Notes: generated by a model not told the origin, from the letters alone. DNA of 64,000 bases from Galeopsis tetrahit (GCA_963675135.1 OY776122.1:14802881-14866880); one strand, 5' to 3'. Positions 1 through 10,323 are shown, numbered from the stretch's first letter. Numbers and translations are program-made.

Positions 1-242
1 GAGGTTAAGAAAATTTACAACACGTAGATAAATTTTGGGAGGTGGCATGAAATTCTTTTGAAAATCTTTTAGACAAAAGATGAGGTGTGCTACTATATAT
101 TTTCATATATTTTTATAAATCGATAATTTGATTTTTAAACTAATGCTAACTAATTAAATGAATATAATGGTGTATGTAATGTCAAATTACACTTTGCTCA
201 ATATCAAATTTGTATCAACCAAATTCAAATTTCGCTAAATCA
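1..242. other. AT-rich left flank of element A, nothing recognised
   Basis: AT-rich sequence without a convincing reading frame. It is the pre-insertion flank of element A and continues at 11528. It could be the interior of the Helitron remnant found further right, but I see no Helitron 5' end and no helicase motif here. Confidence 0.5.
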
Positions 243-247
243 CACAT
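243..247. repeat. Target-site duplication of element A, left copy (CACAT)
   Basis: CACAT directly precedes the TGATG start of the left LTR. The same five bases follow the right LTR at 11523-11527. A 5-bp duplication is normal for Ty3/gypsy integration. Confidence 0.95.
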
Positions 248-972
248 TGATGCGGCCTAAAAATGTCACCTAATGAGAAGTCGACACGTGTATGAATGAT
301 AGGATTGGGGAGAATGGATAGAATTCATTTAGGGTTCTCTGGATAAAGAATCTTCTCCGGAGGGCTCTCAAGAGGGAGCTCCGTCTGGAGAAGGATATCA
401 GAATCAAACAGTTTTAGCTGAGATCGTGGGTCGCAAATATAGGATGCTCCCGCTATTTCCGTCTTAGCTTTAAGGAAAAGAAGACTCTGTCCTCCTTTAC
501 TTTTGGAGGATAAGTCCACGAAGGTAAGATGCTACCGAGTCTTCAGGAAGTTGAGAGTGAGGGAGACCGGGTCTCCTCGGAAGGGCCGAGTCTTATGGGC
601 AACTCCGAGATAAGGGGAAGGTTTGACTTCCTCTCCGAAGAATATCTCTATAAATAGGTAATTTTGAAGATATTTCCAGGTTAGACTTTTACACTTAAGA
701 AACCTAATACATCGAACATTTACATCTCCGCTTGTAATTCTTTGAGTTGATTTGAGATATCCAGGATCTTGAGATCTTGGGGGGATTTGATAAGCCCTAT
801 ACTGACTTAGGCATCGGAGTGTCCACACCGGACTCCCCTCCGGTGTGTTTCTTGCAGGTCATTCGAGGATTCCAAGAGGAGATAATCTAACCAGGACTAT
901 TATCCACATTCGGGGAGAAGGATATCTATTTCAGAGGATACCTAATCCTCTCGTGCAAATTTTAGCACATCA
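248..972 (+). repeat. 5' LTR of element A
   Basis: A 725-bp LTR running from TG to CA, repeated at 10798-11522 with three substitutions. It contains a TATA box at 649-656 and a strong hairpin at 814-844 followed by a TTGCAGGT motif. The short antisense reading frames inside it have no family support and are taken as noncoding. Confidence 0.95.
649..656 (+). promoter_or_regulatory. TATA box of the element A LTR
   Basis: TATAAATA lies 317 bp before the end of the LTR, where the U3/R border is expected. The right LTR carries the same box at 11199-11206. Transcription would start roughly 30 bp downstream. Confidence 0.6.
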
Positions 973-974
973 AC

Positions 975-992
975 TGGCGCCGTCTGTGGGAA
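975..992 (+). other. Primer-binding site of element A
   Basis: TGGCGCCGTCTGTGGGAA begins two bases after the LTR end. It is complementary to a tRNA 3' end of the type reported for Tat-lineage elements (probably tRNA-Arg; from memory). The same site occurs in elements B (22869-22886, reverse strand) and C (24617-24634). Confidence 0.85.
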
Positions 993-1035
993 AGAATTAA
1001 AGGATTTTCTCACGAGTTTCTACCTGTCCGAGCAA

Positions 1036-4000
1036 ATGGGTGGCGGAAATAAAACCTCTATTTCCGGGAAGAAGAGTCTTCCAGGAGATAATTCCCCCTT
1101 GCTGACTGATCCTCCGCCAAGGGGAGGTCGGGGAAAAGATCCAATCCACGTACCTTCTGGATCAAATCAGCCATTAGCGCCTACTCCAGGCTTGGAAGAT
1201 GAAAGTCATCCCGTACCGGTTGGAGAGGGCACAGCGGGGAATCGGGAGGCCCCCGAATCTCAAACCGCAGATCCTCAACAAAAGGACACTCTAGACTCAG
1301 AGCCGCTCCTGATCTCTCCCGATCAATTGAACGCCCTCATCAAGCAAGCTGTAGAGAGAGCCTTTGCTGATCAAAGAGACCGGATTCCTAGAGCTGCACC
1401 AGGGAACCCGGAGACACCTGTCCCAAGGCCCCAGGATGAAGCACCTGGAGCCTCCCAAGTGTTGTCCAAGGACATGGAGATGCGGGCAGAAGAAGATGAT
1501 AAAGTGCCCTCACGAGCGGAGAGAAGCATCCCTCTCCGGGGCACAAGAAGAAATGCAGACCTGGCACCCCGAGGTACAGAACCCCCTGAGACAGAAGAAA
1601 GTACAGATGATACCTATGGAGGGCCCGTCAGCGACCAACTACTGGCCTTACAGAAAGAGATGAGAGATATGAAGAAGCAGATGAGCAACCGAACCAGTAG
1701 ATCTGCTCACGCCTCTGGATGTCAGCTCTCCCCTAACATATTACAGGACGAACTACCATTCAATTTCAAGCCCCTTAATTTTGAATACGACGGTACGGCA
1801 GACCCATACGAGCACCTAGTGAGGTTCGAGAATGCAGCATTGTTACACCGCTATGGAGAGGGAATAAAGTGCAGAGTATTCCTAACTACTCTAGCAAAAG
1901 CCGCCCAACAATGGTTCACCCAGTTGGAACCCAACACAATCCGATCCTGGGAGGAATTCAGTGAGCTCTTCCTTCATCAATTTGCCAGTGCCCGGAGACA
2001 GCCGAGGGCTACCCTGACCCTCTTTAATTTGAGACAAGGGGAAAATGAGAGTTTAAGAGCTTTCCTTCGAAGGTTCAACCAAGCAGCTCTAGAGGTCCCT
2101 ACCGCCTCTCCAGAGGTGAAAATCAACGCCCTAACGAACGGATTGCGTGATGGAGACTTTTTCTCCTCTCTAGCTAAGAAGCCTGTTAAGAATTTTGATG
2201 AACTGCTGCACAGGGCAGAAAAGTACCTCACTCTGGAGGAGGTCCGGAAAGCGAAGAGGCTGGAGGTTAGGCCACAAGATCGAGAGAGGAGAAGGGAAAG
2301 AGAAGGCCCCTCCAGGCGGTTCAGTCCAGAAGTCCCCCGGACCTCTGGAGCAGTTAGAGATAGCAACCCCTCCGGAGGTCCCCGATCCGGCCCTCGGGGG
2401 AGGTTCGAGAAATACACACCCTTAAGAATTGAACCCGCTGAAGTACTGGAGGTAGCAGGAGACCATCCGGATTTGAAGTTCCCGTATTCCAGAAGTCGAG
2501 GACCTCAAAAGCCTAAGTCAGATCGATTCTGCCGATTCCACAATGAATATGGGCATGATACGAATCAATGTTACCATTTGAAAGACGAGATTGAGAGGAT
2601 GATCCAGGCGGGTCATCTAAAGGAATTCATATTTAGAGACAGGCAAGGCCCTCGGGGGCAGAAACGAAAAGAACCTGAAAGGAAACCAGAGGAGAAGGAA
2701 ACTAGAGAAGCGGTAGAGGATATACCCCCTCCACCGCCAAAGAGAGGAGTAATTCATATGATTGTGGGAGGGCCAGCGGATGGAGATTCCTTCCGAAAAA
2801 GAAAGCAGAACGTCCGAGCTCTAAAAGCGGAACAAGGAAGCCAATTAAGAGAAGTGGGACGTATGACAGAGACGCCCAATATCCGATTTGGACCGGAAGA
2901 TGTTAAAGGGGTCAAAGGAGATCACAATGATGCTCTGGTAATCACTACCGACATAGCTGGATTCGATGTTGCCCGAATCTTCGTAGACACGGGGAGTTCG
3001 GCTGACATTATGTTTTTCGAATGCTTCAAGAGGATGGAGTTGAGTGTAAAGCTGCGTCCTGTGGATACTTCTCTGTATGGCTTCTCTGGAGGTGCCATCC
3101 AACCTTTGGGATCAGTAATGCTACAGGTAGGGTTGGGAGATGCTCCAGCCCGGAAAGTTCATTTGATAGAGTTCCTTATCGTGGACATCCCTTCATCATA
3201 CAATGTCGTGATGGGACGACCCAGCTTGAACCTCTTTCAGGCAATCATTTCTACATTTCATATGAAAATGAAATTCCCTACCGCCGCTGGAGTAGGAGAA
3301 GTGAGAGGAGACCAATACCAAGCACGGAAGTGCTATGCAGAGTCTGTGAAAATGGCGGACAGAGCTCTGACTAAGGGCCTGGAGCGGACAAGAGGAGATG
3401 ACCCTGAGGTCAAAAGGAAGAAAGTTGAAGAAGCAATACCAGAACAGGTGAATGTTAAAACAGATGAAGAGCTAATGAGCGTGGAGCTCTTCCCAGAGAA
3501 ACTTGGCTTCACCACTAAGATAGGCACCCAACTGGGACCTGAACTCACAGAAAAGGTAATACTTACATTACGTCGAAATTCCGATATATTTGCATTTTCT
3601 CCAGCTGACATGACAGGGATCCCTCCGGAGATAGCAATACATTGCCTTAATGTTGATCCAAAGGCAAGACCTGTGAAGCAGAAACTACAGAATTTTGGGA
3701 TTGAAAAGAATAATATTGTGAGAGAGGAAATTGAGAAGCTATTGAAAGCAGGGCATGTGGTAAAAGTCCAGTTTCCAGAATGGCTTTCTAACGCCGTGCT
3801 AGTACCTAAGGGGGGAGGAAAGTGGAGAATGTGCATCGACTTTAGGGACCTCAACAAAGCGTGCCCTAAAGACCACTATCCGCTACCAAGGATAGACCAG
3901 CTAGTAGATGCGACCTCAGGCTTCGAGTTGTTAAGCATGATGGATGCCTACCAAGGATACCACCAGATCCAACTGAACCCTGCAGATGTCCCTAAAGTGT

Positions 4001-6633
4001 GCTTCATAGCAGCCTGTGGAACGTTTGGATATGTTCGAATGCCATTTGGGCTAATCAATGCCGGAGCAACATACCAAAGGATGGTCGATGCTGTCTTCCG
4101 AAGGCAACTGGGGAGGAATATGGAGATATATGTAGATGATATGTTGGCCAAAAGCGTAAAAGCTGATCAACATGTAGAGGATCTAGAAGAAATTTTTCAA
4201 GTGATCAGAGAGAATGGCATCAAGTTGAACCCAGCCAAGTGCTCTTTTGGAGTAAAATCAGGGAAGTTCCTCGGATACATGGTCACTCAGAGGGGTATAG
4301 AGGTGAATCCGGCTAAGGTGAAGGCGATACTAGATATGCAGCCACCAAGAAACATAAAGGAGCTCCAGACGCTCAATGGGAGGATTACCGCATTGAGCAG
4401 ATTCATAGCTAGATCTGCTGAAAAGAGTCATCCCTTCTTCAGAATTCTCAAGAAAGGAACCAAATTTGAATGGAATGTAACATGCCAAAAGGCTTTTGAA
4501 GATTTGAAACATCACTTATCCCAGTTGCCGAAGCTAATAAAGCCTTCTCCTGGAGATACCCTCATCTTGTATCTCTCTGTGGGAGAGTTCTCATTGAGTA
4601 CTGCCTTAGTCAAAGAAGAGGGATCTCTGCAGCACCCTATTTATTATGTCAGTAAAGTCATTCAAGGGGCCGAAAACCGGTATTCAGAAATCGAGAAGGC
4701 TGCTCTGGCCGTAGTAGTTACAGCGCGAAGGCTGCGCCCATATTTCCTTTCTTATAAAATACTGGTCCGCACTAATTATTTGCTGAAACAGGTCATAGGG
4801 CGAGCAGACCTCTCTGGAAGGATGGTGAAGTGGGCAATCGAGCTCCAAGAATATGACGTGGATTTTGAGCCGCGGAAGGCTATAAAAGCCCAAGCTCTAT
4901 CTGATTTCATCCAAGAATCGACCAAGCCAGAGGAAGTCGAAGGATGGAAAGTGTATGTAGATGGCTCAGTAACCTTGAGCGGATGTGGCGCAGGGATTGT
5001 GCTAATAAGCCCGCGAGGAGAGGACCTGCAATTTGCGGTGAGATTTCAATTCATGACCTCAAATAATGGAGCAGAGTACGAAGCTTTGATCAGAGGAATG
5101 GAGATGGCCTTAGAATTAGGAGCTCCAAAGGTAACTCTATACTCAGACTCCCAATTAGTTGTTCAGCAGGTGAATGGTGAATACGTAGCCAAAGATAGCA
5201 GGATGGCTGCTTATCTGGAGCGAGCCAAAGAAATGATGCGCAAGTTCCAAGAGTGCGAGGTAGTCCAGATACCTCGAGAGAAGAACATACAAGCGGACAG
5301 CCTCTCCAAGCTCGCTAGCTCCGCAGAATTTGATGGAAAAGGAACAGTAACTCTAGTAGTGGCAGAAAGAGAGACTCTGGAGAACCCCATTGGTTCTATT
5401 GAAGAGGAAGATGATTGGAGAAGAGCTATATGGATAGAACTCACCAAGGGAACAGACGCTCCTACCACTAGAGAAACCCGAGCCCTTCGAATCAAATATT
5501 GTCTTATTGGAGGGCATTTATACAAAAAATCATTCACATACCCATATCTAAGGTGCATATCAGTTCGAGAGGCTATGTACACACTCAAAGAAATCCACGA
5601 AGGGGATGCAGCTAGTCACGAAGGATACAAAGCAGTGGTGAAAAAAGTTTTAAGAGCTGGATTATATTGGCCCTCCATAACAAGAGACGCCAAGGAGTTC
5701 GTGAGAAAATGTGTCAAGTGTCAGAAAAACGGCCCATTGATAAGGACCCCTGCGGAGGAGATGGGAGCGATGCACTCTCCCTGTCCCTTCGCTAAATGGG
5801 GAATCAACCTAGTAGGACCCTTCCCTCCAGCCTCCGGAGGAAGAAAGTTCCTGATAGTAGCAGTGGACTATTTTAGCAAATGGGTGGAAGCTGCTCCCTT
5901 AGCTACGATAGATGAGGAGAATGTGATTAAATTCCTAAGAAAGCAGATCTGTTGCAGATTCGGAGTACCCAGAATATTGATCTCCGATAACGGAACCCAA
6001 TTTAACGGAGAAAACGTGCGAGGATGGTGTGCAAGACTGAACATAGTACAGAGATTCACCTCTGTAGCTCACCCTCAAGCTAATGGACAAGTGGAGGTCA
6101 CTAATCGAACGATAGTAGACGGTATCCGAACAAGGTTAACGAAGATAGGAGGAGGATGGGTAAACGAGCTAGATAATGTATTGTGGTCTTACAGAACTAG
6201 TCCAAAGACAGCAACTGGAGAGTCCCCATTTCAGCTGGTCTATGGAGCTGCGGCGGTGATACCTCCAGAGGCAGTATTGCGATCACATCGAATCGCCCAA
6301 TTTGAAGAATATCAGAATGAAAGATTGATGAGAGAGGCTCTAGATTTGATGGAAGAAGAAAGAGAGATGGTCAGAGTACGGGCTGAAAGATATAAGAGCA
6401 GAATTAAAGCTGTATACGACCGGAAGGTGATCCCGAGGTCCTTCCGAGAGGGCGATCTGGTGCTAAGGAGAGCTGACGCCCTAAAAAACACGGGAAAGTT
6501 AGAGCCCAACTGGGAGGGGCCCTATAGAATCACACAGGTACTGAAAGGAGGAGCATATAGACTGCAGAGTATGGAAGGGGTCGACATAGCTAGACCCTGG
6601 AACGTTTGCCATTTGAAGAGATTCTTTATTTGA
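1036..6633 (+). CDS. gag-pol: Gag-pol polyprotein of element A
   Basis: One uninterrupted 1865-residue polyprotein, starting at the first ATG 43 bases after the primer-binding site. Approximate domain order: gag 240-400; a gag finger near 500 (CRFHNEYGHDTNQC); aspartic protease with DTGSS near 650; reverse transcriptase from about 915 with YVDDM near 1031; native RNase H about 1140-1270; a second, archaeal-type RNase H about 1300-1425 with VYVDGS, AEYEAL, YSDSQ and ADSLSKLA; integrase with an H-H-C-C finger near 1520-1565. The integrase triad should be D-D-E with 35 residues between the last two. D1651 and E1687 are present, but residue 1591 is Asn (WGINLVGP; element B has WGID). This copy probably makes virus-like particles and cDNA but cannot integrate with its own enzyme. 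The native RNase H lacks the usual first Asp, fitting replacement by the second domain. It acts in cytoplasmic particles, then in the nucleus. Confidence 0.95.
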   Translation: MGGGNKTSISGKKSLPGDNSPLLTDPPPRGGRGKDPIHVPSGSNQPLAPTPGLEDESHPVPVGEGTAGNREAPESQTADPQQKDTLDSEPLLISPDQLNALIKQAVERAFADQRDRIPRAAPGNPETPVPRPQDEAPGASQVLSKDMEMRAEEDDKVPSRAERSIPLRGTRRNADLAPRGTEPPETEESTDDTYGGPVSDQLLALQKEMRDMKKQMSNRTSRSAHASGCQLSPNILQDELPFNFKPLNFEYDGTADPYEHLVRFENAALLHRYGEGIKCRVFLTTLAKAAQQWFTQLEPNTIRSWEEFSELFLHQFASARRQPRATLTLFNLRQGENESLRAFLRRFNQAALEVPTASPEVKINALTNGLRDGDFFSSLAKKPVKNFDELLHRAEKYLTLEEVRKAKRLEVRPQDRERRREREGPSRRFSPEVPRTSGAVRDSNPSGGPRSGPRGRFEKYTPLRIEPAEVLEVAGDHPDLKFPYSRSRGPQKPKSDRFCRFHNEYGHDTNQCYHLKDEIERMIQAGHLKEFIFRDRQGPRGQKRKEPERKPEEKETREAVEDIPPPPPKRGVIHMIVGGPADGDSFRKRKQNVRALKAEQGSQLREVGRMTETPNIRFGPEDVKGVKGDHNDALVITTDIAGFDVARIFVDTGSSADIMFFECFKRMELSVKLRPVDTSLYGFSGGAIQPLGSVMLQVGLGDAPARKVHLIEFLIVDIPSSYNVVMGRPSLNLFQAIISTFHMKMKFPTAAGVGEVRGDQYQARKCYAESVKMADRALTKGLERTRGDDPEVKRKKVEEAIPEQVNVKTDEELMSVELFPEKLGFTTKIGTQLGPELTEKVILTLRRNSDIFAFSPADMTGIPPEIAIHCLNVDPKARPVKQKLQNFGIEKNNIVREEIEKLLKAGHVVKVQFPEWLSNAVLVPKGGGKWRMCIDFRDLNKACPKDHYPLPRIDQLVDATSGFELLSMMDAYQGYHQIQLNPADVPKVCFIAACGTFGYVRMPFGLINAGATYQRMVDAVFRRQLGRNMEIYVDDMLAKSVKADQHVEDLEEIFQVIRENGIKLNPAKCSFGVKSGKFLGYMVTQRGIEVNPAKVKAILDMQPPRNIKELQTLNGRITALSRFIARSAEKSHPFFRILKKGTKFEWNVTCQKAFEDLKHHLSQLPKLIKPSPGDTLILYLSVGEFSLSTALVKEEGSLQHPIYYVSKVIQGAENRYSEIEKAALAVVVTARRLRPYFLSYKILVRTNYLLKQVIGRADLSGRMVKWAIELQEYDVDFEPRKAIKAQALSDFIQESTKPEEVEGWKVYVDGSVTLSGCGAGIVLISPRGEDLQFAVRFQFMTSNNGAEYEALIRGMEMALELGAPKVTLYSDSQLVVQQVNGEYVAKDSRMAAYLERAKEMMRKFQECEVVQIPREKNIQADSLSKLASSAEFDGKGTVTLVVAERETLENPIGSIEEEDDWRRAIWIELTKGTDAPTTRETRALRIKYCLIGGHLYKKSFTYPYLRCISVREAMYTLKEIHEGDAASHEGYKAVVKKVLRAGLYWPSITRDAKEFVRKCVKCQKNGPLIRTPAEEMGAMHSPCPFAKWGINLVGPFPPASGGRKFLIVAVDYFSKWVEAAPLATIDEENVIKFLRKQICCRFGVPRILISDNGTQFNGENVRGWCARLNIVQRFTSVAHPQANGQVEVTNRTIVDGIRTRLTKIGGGWVNELDNVLWSYRTSPKTATGESPFQLVYGAAAVIPPEAVLRSHRIAQFEEYQNERLMREALDLMEEEREMVRVRAERYKSRIKAVYDRKVIPRSFREGDLVLRRADALKNTGKLEPNWEGPYRITQVLKGGAYRLQSMEGVDIARPWNVCHLKRFFI

Positions 6634-6939
6634 AGAAAGTGTAAGGTCTTGAGACCATTTGTGACTTTTGTTTCGTGATTTTTTGCATGGATTCATATTT
6701 TGCTTGATGTATTTTTGCGGCTTCACCGGAGCTCTTTTTCCCTCTCTACGGCTTTCCCCTTTGGGGTTTTTCCGTATGGAGGTTTTTAATGAGACCGGCG
6801 TAGGTTACCTATGGCCTATGTTGAAAATTGACAATAAATCAATGAAGTCTTATCCCTTTTTGAAGTAAGATTTATTCAGAATTATTATGTCTTACCTATC
6901 TTTCTCGTATTCGAATATGCGACGTATAAATATAACAAT
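6634..6939. other. Spacer between gag-pol and the tandem array of element A
   Basis: About 300 bp of untranslated sequence after the gag-pol stop. I see no coding signal. It ends where the first 120-bp repeat unit begins. Confidence 0.6.
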
Positions 6940-7814
6940 AAAGAGAGTGAGAAACACTCAAAGGCCTAGAGGCCGAGGTGCTCCAGAGAGCCCTCATCTT
7001 ATTTGAGACCCAAGTGGGTTACTGAAATGAGAAGATTTTATAAAATAAAATCTTTTAAGAATAAGAGTGAGAGACACTCAGAGGCCTAGAGGCCGAGGTG
7101 CTCCAGAGAGCCCTCATCTTACTTGAGACCCAAGTGGGTTACTGAAATGAGAAGATTTTATAAAATAAAATCTTTTAAGAATAAGAGTGAGAGACACTCA
7201 GAGGCCTAGAGGCCGAGGTGCTCCGGAGAGCCCTCATCTTACTTGAGACCCAAGTGGGTTACTGAAATGAGAAGATTTTATAAAATAAAATCTTTTAAGA
7301 ATAAGAGTGAGAGACACTCAGAGGCCTAGAGGCCGAGGTGCTCCAGAGAGCCCTCATCTTACTTGAGACCCAAGTGGGTTACTGAAGTGAGAAGATTTTA
7401 TCTTTTAAGAATAAGAGTGAGAGACACTCAGAGGCCTAGAGGCCGAGGTGCTCCAGAGAGCCCTCATCTTACTTGAGACCCAAGTGGGTTACTGAAATGA
7501 GAAGATTTTATAAAATAAAATCTTTTAAGAATAAGAGTGAGAGACACTCAGAGGCCTAGAGGCCGAGGTGCTCCGGAGAGCCCTCATCTTACTTGAGACC
7601 CAAGTGGGTTACTGAAATGAGAAGATTTTATAAAATAAAATCTTTTAAGAATAAGAGTGAGAGACACTCAGAGGCCTAGAGGCCGAGGTGCTCCGGAGAG
7701 CCCTCATCTTACTTGAGACCCAAGTGGATTACTGAAATGAGAAGACTTTATGACATAAAATCTTTTCAGAATAAGAGTGGGAGACACTCAGAGGCCTAAA
7801 GGCTAAGGTGCCGA
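6940..7814 (+). repeat. 120-bp tandem repeat array in the 3' region of element A
   Basis: Seven full units and one partial unit. The landmark GGCCTAGAGGCC recurs at about 6963, 7083, 7203, 7323, 7433, 7553 and 7673, and a degraded form at 7793. The spacing is 120 bp except for one 110-bp unit that has lost a 10-bp TAAAATAAAA segment. Each unit carries two near-palindromes, GGCC-TAGA-GGCC and AGATTTTATAAAATAAAATCT-like sequence. Units are almost identical except at the two edges, as expected if the array grows and shrinks by unequal exchange or template slippage. An amplified tandem repeat here is typical of Retand-type elements. Confidence 0.95.
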
Positions 7815-7860
7815 GAAATGATTCCAGATTAGCCCACAAGACCAACAAGGAGGGGGGGGG

Positions 7861-7980
7861 GGAAGAGAATACCCCTCCAACACATTCCTTGCTGATCTTG
7901 TACGCTACTCATGCAACATCAAGAAGAGAACACACCTCCAACACATTCCTTGTTGATCTTGTACGCTACTCATGCAAGAA
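7861..7980 (+). repeat. Two-copy 61-bp direct repeat
   Basis: A segment containing CCTCCAACACATTCCTTG and TGTACGCTACTCATGCAA occurs twice with a 61-bp offset (7874 and 7935). It lies between the 120-bp array and the 3' end of the antisense gene, in what would be that gene's 3' untranslated region. Confidence 0.85.
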
Positions 7981-8160
7981 AGAAAAAGACAACAAAGCAT
8001 GCAACATCAAGCTAACATAATTACTACAAAAAGCCCCCACATATCCAGGAGTGTGGGGTCCCCTACAAAGTATAAGGAGCAAATGTTATGAAGCAGAAAA
8101 TAAAGAGTGTAGCAAAACAACAGAAAAGTAGATTGTTTATGATGATCAGGAATATGATAT

Positions 8161-10323
8161 TTAAACTGCTTTTTCAGCAGCAGCTTCCTGGGTAGCAACC
8201 CCCTCAACCTCAACTCCTTCAGCTACTCCAGCAGTGTCCTCTTCCCCAGCAACATGATTGCTAGATCCTCCACCTTCCTCCGGATCCTTCATACTCCCCA
8301 TAGCATCAGCAGTGCCGGTCCCTCCATCCACCTCTGTTGCCACTTTTGGAGCAGAAGCATAAGGATAAATAAGTGGCTCCAGAGGCTTTAGCTCAGCCAT
8401 ACCTATCTTGGCAGCCTGCAACTTGGCAATAGCTTGGCCCATCCCGGGTAGCCACCAAGGACTGTCCGGACTCTCTTGAGGATCCCCCAGAAACTTTGGA
8501 GGGGTAGCGAGTCGATCCAGATGAAATTCACGAGAATAAGTCCCATCGAATCCTGGGGCTGAATGCTCGGCGATGGCGTTGCTGAAGCCATGATCGATAA
8601 AATGAGGAATGTGCGGCCCCATGGCACAGAGAAAGCTCGAGCTCTTCAGGAAACTGGACAACCACTGAGTATGAAGAGTTTCTAAGAACTCTTGGCCCAA
8701 GGGAGAAGTGAATAGGGACTCAATGCAAGCCCGCACCCCAACATCTGGCAGCTCCTGCTTCATCCGCCCTACCTCCTGCACCAGACGCTTGATCCTGACA
8801 GCATCCTGCTGGCTTTGGGTCTGTAAGAAAGACAACTCCTCGGATAGAGCCAGTGCTCGCTTATGAGCCTCCTCCTTTTCCCTAGTAATATCCTTGAAGG
8901 ACAATTGAAAGGAGGACACCTCAGCTCGGAGAAGCTCAAGTTCAGCCACCATCTCGACACCTTGGTCGAGTATCTTGGCATAGGTAACGCCAAACTACAA
9001 AGGAAAGGAAAATGATGTTGAAGATGTAAAGAAAACAAAGATCGTGAATAAGAAAAAAGGAGAAGATACCTCTGCGAAAAGATGAGCGCCATGGAGTAGT
9101 TGATCCTCAGGAGGGGAGGAATCAGATGAAGCAGTAGCATGGGAAGGAACGAGACATCGGTCAATGAGACGATGGAGAAGTTCATATGGAGAGGAGCTTT
9201 TCTCGACAGGGGTACGGGGCGTTTTTCCCTTCTTTTTCTTAGAAGTCCCACAGTCAGCAAAAACGGCGTTGGCAGCCGAACGGGTTCTTTTAGCAACTGA
9301 ACCTGGGACCTGAGTGGAAGAGCTAGGGAGAGGAGGAATTTTTGAAGAACCCTCTGGAGCCGGAGTCTTAGCAGAGCTCTCGAGAGCGGGAGACGGAGGA
9401 GCCTTGGGAGGATCTTCTGAAGCAGATAACACAGGGGCCTTTACTATGTTGAGAGCAGGAGCATCCCGGGAGATGTGAGTTAACCAACTCATATCTGCAA
9501 ATAACCAAGAAGACATTCAGAATGCATGAAAATCACCATATACAAGAAATAAAAACACAGCAGCGGGAGATTTTTTACCATCTTGAGGACCTAAAGGGAA
9601 ATCTTGAGAACAAAAACCGAAGTGGGAGAGGATGCGAGGATTTTTGCAAATATCAACAATGTCAAAATAGTCTTTCAGACGGATGTGAGTATTGAGGTCG
9701 CTCATGATAGTATGATTGGAAATAGAGTAAGCTTTCAGAGGTGGAGGGATTACGCCGGGATTGTGGAATAACCAATCTCCGTGAGGAAATGGCCAATCGG
9801 TGGGACTTGTGACGAAAAAATAATAATTTCGCCAGGACGAGTCTTCTTCATGGAATTTTTTCAGGAATTTGCAAACACGGGACCTTCGTCCACTCACATA
9901 GAAAAAACCATCATTAACCTTACAAGAATGTTGACTCAGAAACAGTTTAGCAGTTGGATCGCCCCCATTCCCTTTCACCAGGATGAAAAAGCCTATCATG
10001 GTACGGATAGCATTTGGAGTGAATTGGTTAAGAGGAATCTGCATGCGGGTTGATATGGCAGCCAAATAGGGGTGGATCGGAAATCGCAGTCCAGCCCTAA
10101 GATGTGCTTCGAAAAAAGCAAGGGTTTGGGGCTGGGATATATTTGGGCGTTCATTTAAGCGAGGAGCACGAAAGGTGTATTCAGAAGGAAAACCATAGGC
10201 ATGAGCAAGACTAGCTAAATGGGTATGATCGATTTGGGAAGCGAGAGAAATTTTATTTTCTGGACTCCCCACCAGAGAGGGAGTCGCTTCGGAAGAGTTT
10301 TGGCTAGTAGGAGGACTCGACAT
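8161..10323 (-). CDS. Antisense three-exon gene of element A (gypsy-type transposon domain protein)
   Basis: Lies opposite to gag-pol. Exons read 10323-9579, 9494-9070 and 8994-8161. Both introns are GT-AG (84 and 75 nt), with phase 1 at the first and phase 0 at the second, and joining them gives an open frame of 667 residues. Exon 1 carries a globular domain (FPIHPYLAAI, then GFFILVKGNGGDP) resembling the plant 'putative gypsy type transposon' family (PF04195-like, by memory of the pattern). Exon 2 is Ser/Pro/Lys-rich with a basic KKKKGK stretch, possibly a nuclear signal. Exon 3 starts with a Glu/Arg/Leu-rich coiled coil and continues with GQEFLETLH and PHIPHFIDHG, both conserved in elements B and C. 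Promoter probably in or near the 3' LTR, read backwards. The function is unknown; it may be a nuclear or particle-associated factor or an antisense regulator. Confidence 0.85.

Noticed and set aside
325..828. Two short antisense reading frames in the element A LTR, repeated in the other LTR
   Set aside because: They recur only because the LTR is duplicated. One overlaps the TATA box, and no protein family features are visible.
8161..10323. Antisense frames of element A as an ordinary host gene caught in the element
   Set aside because: The same gene with the same introns lies at the same place in elements B and C, so it belongs to the retroelement lineage.
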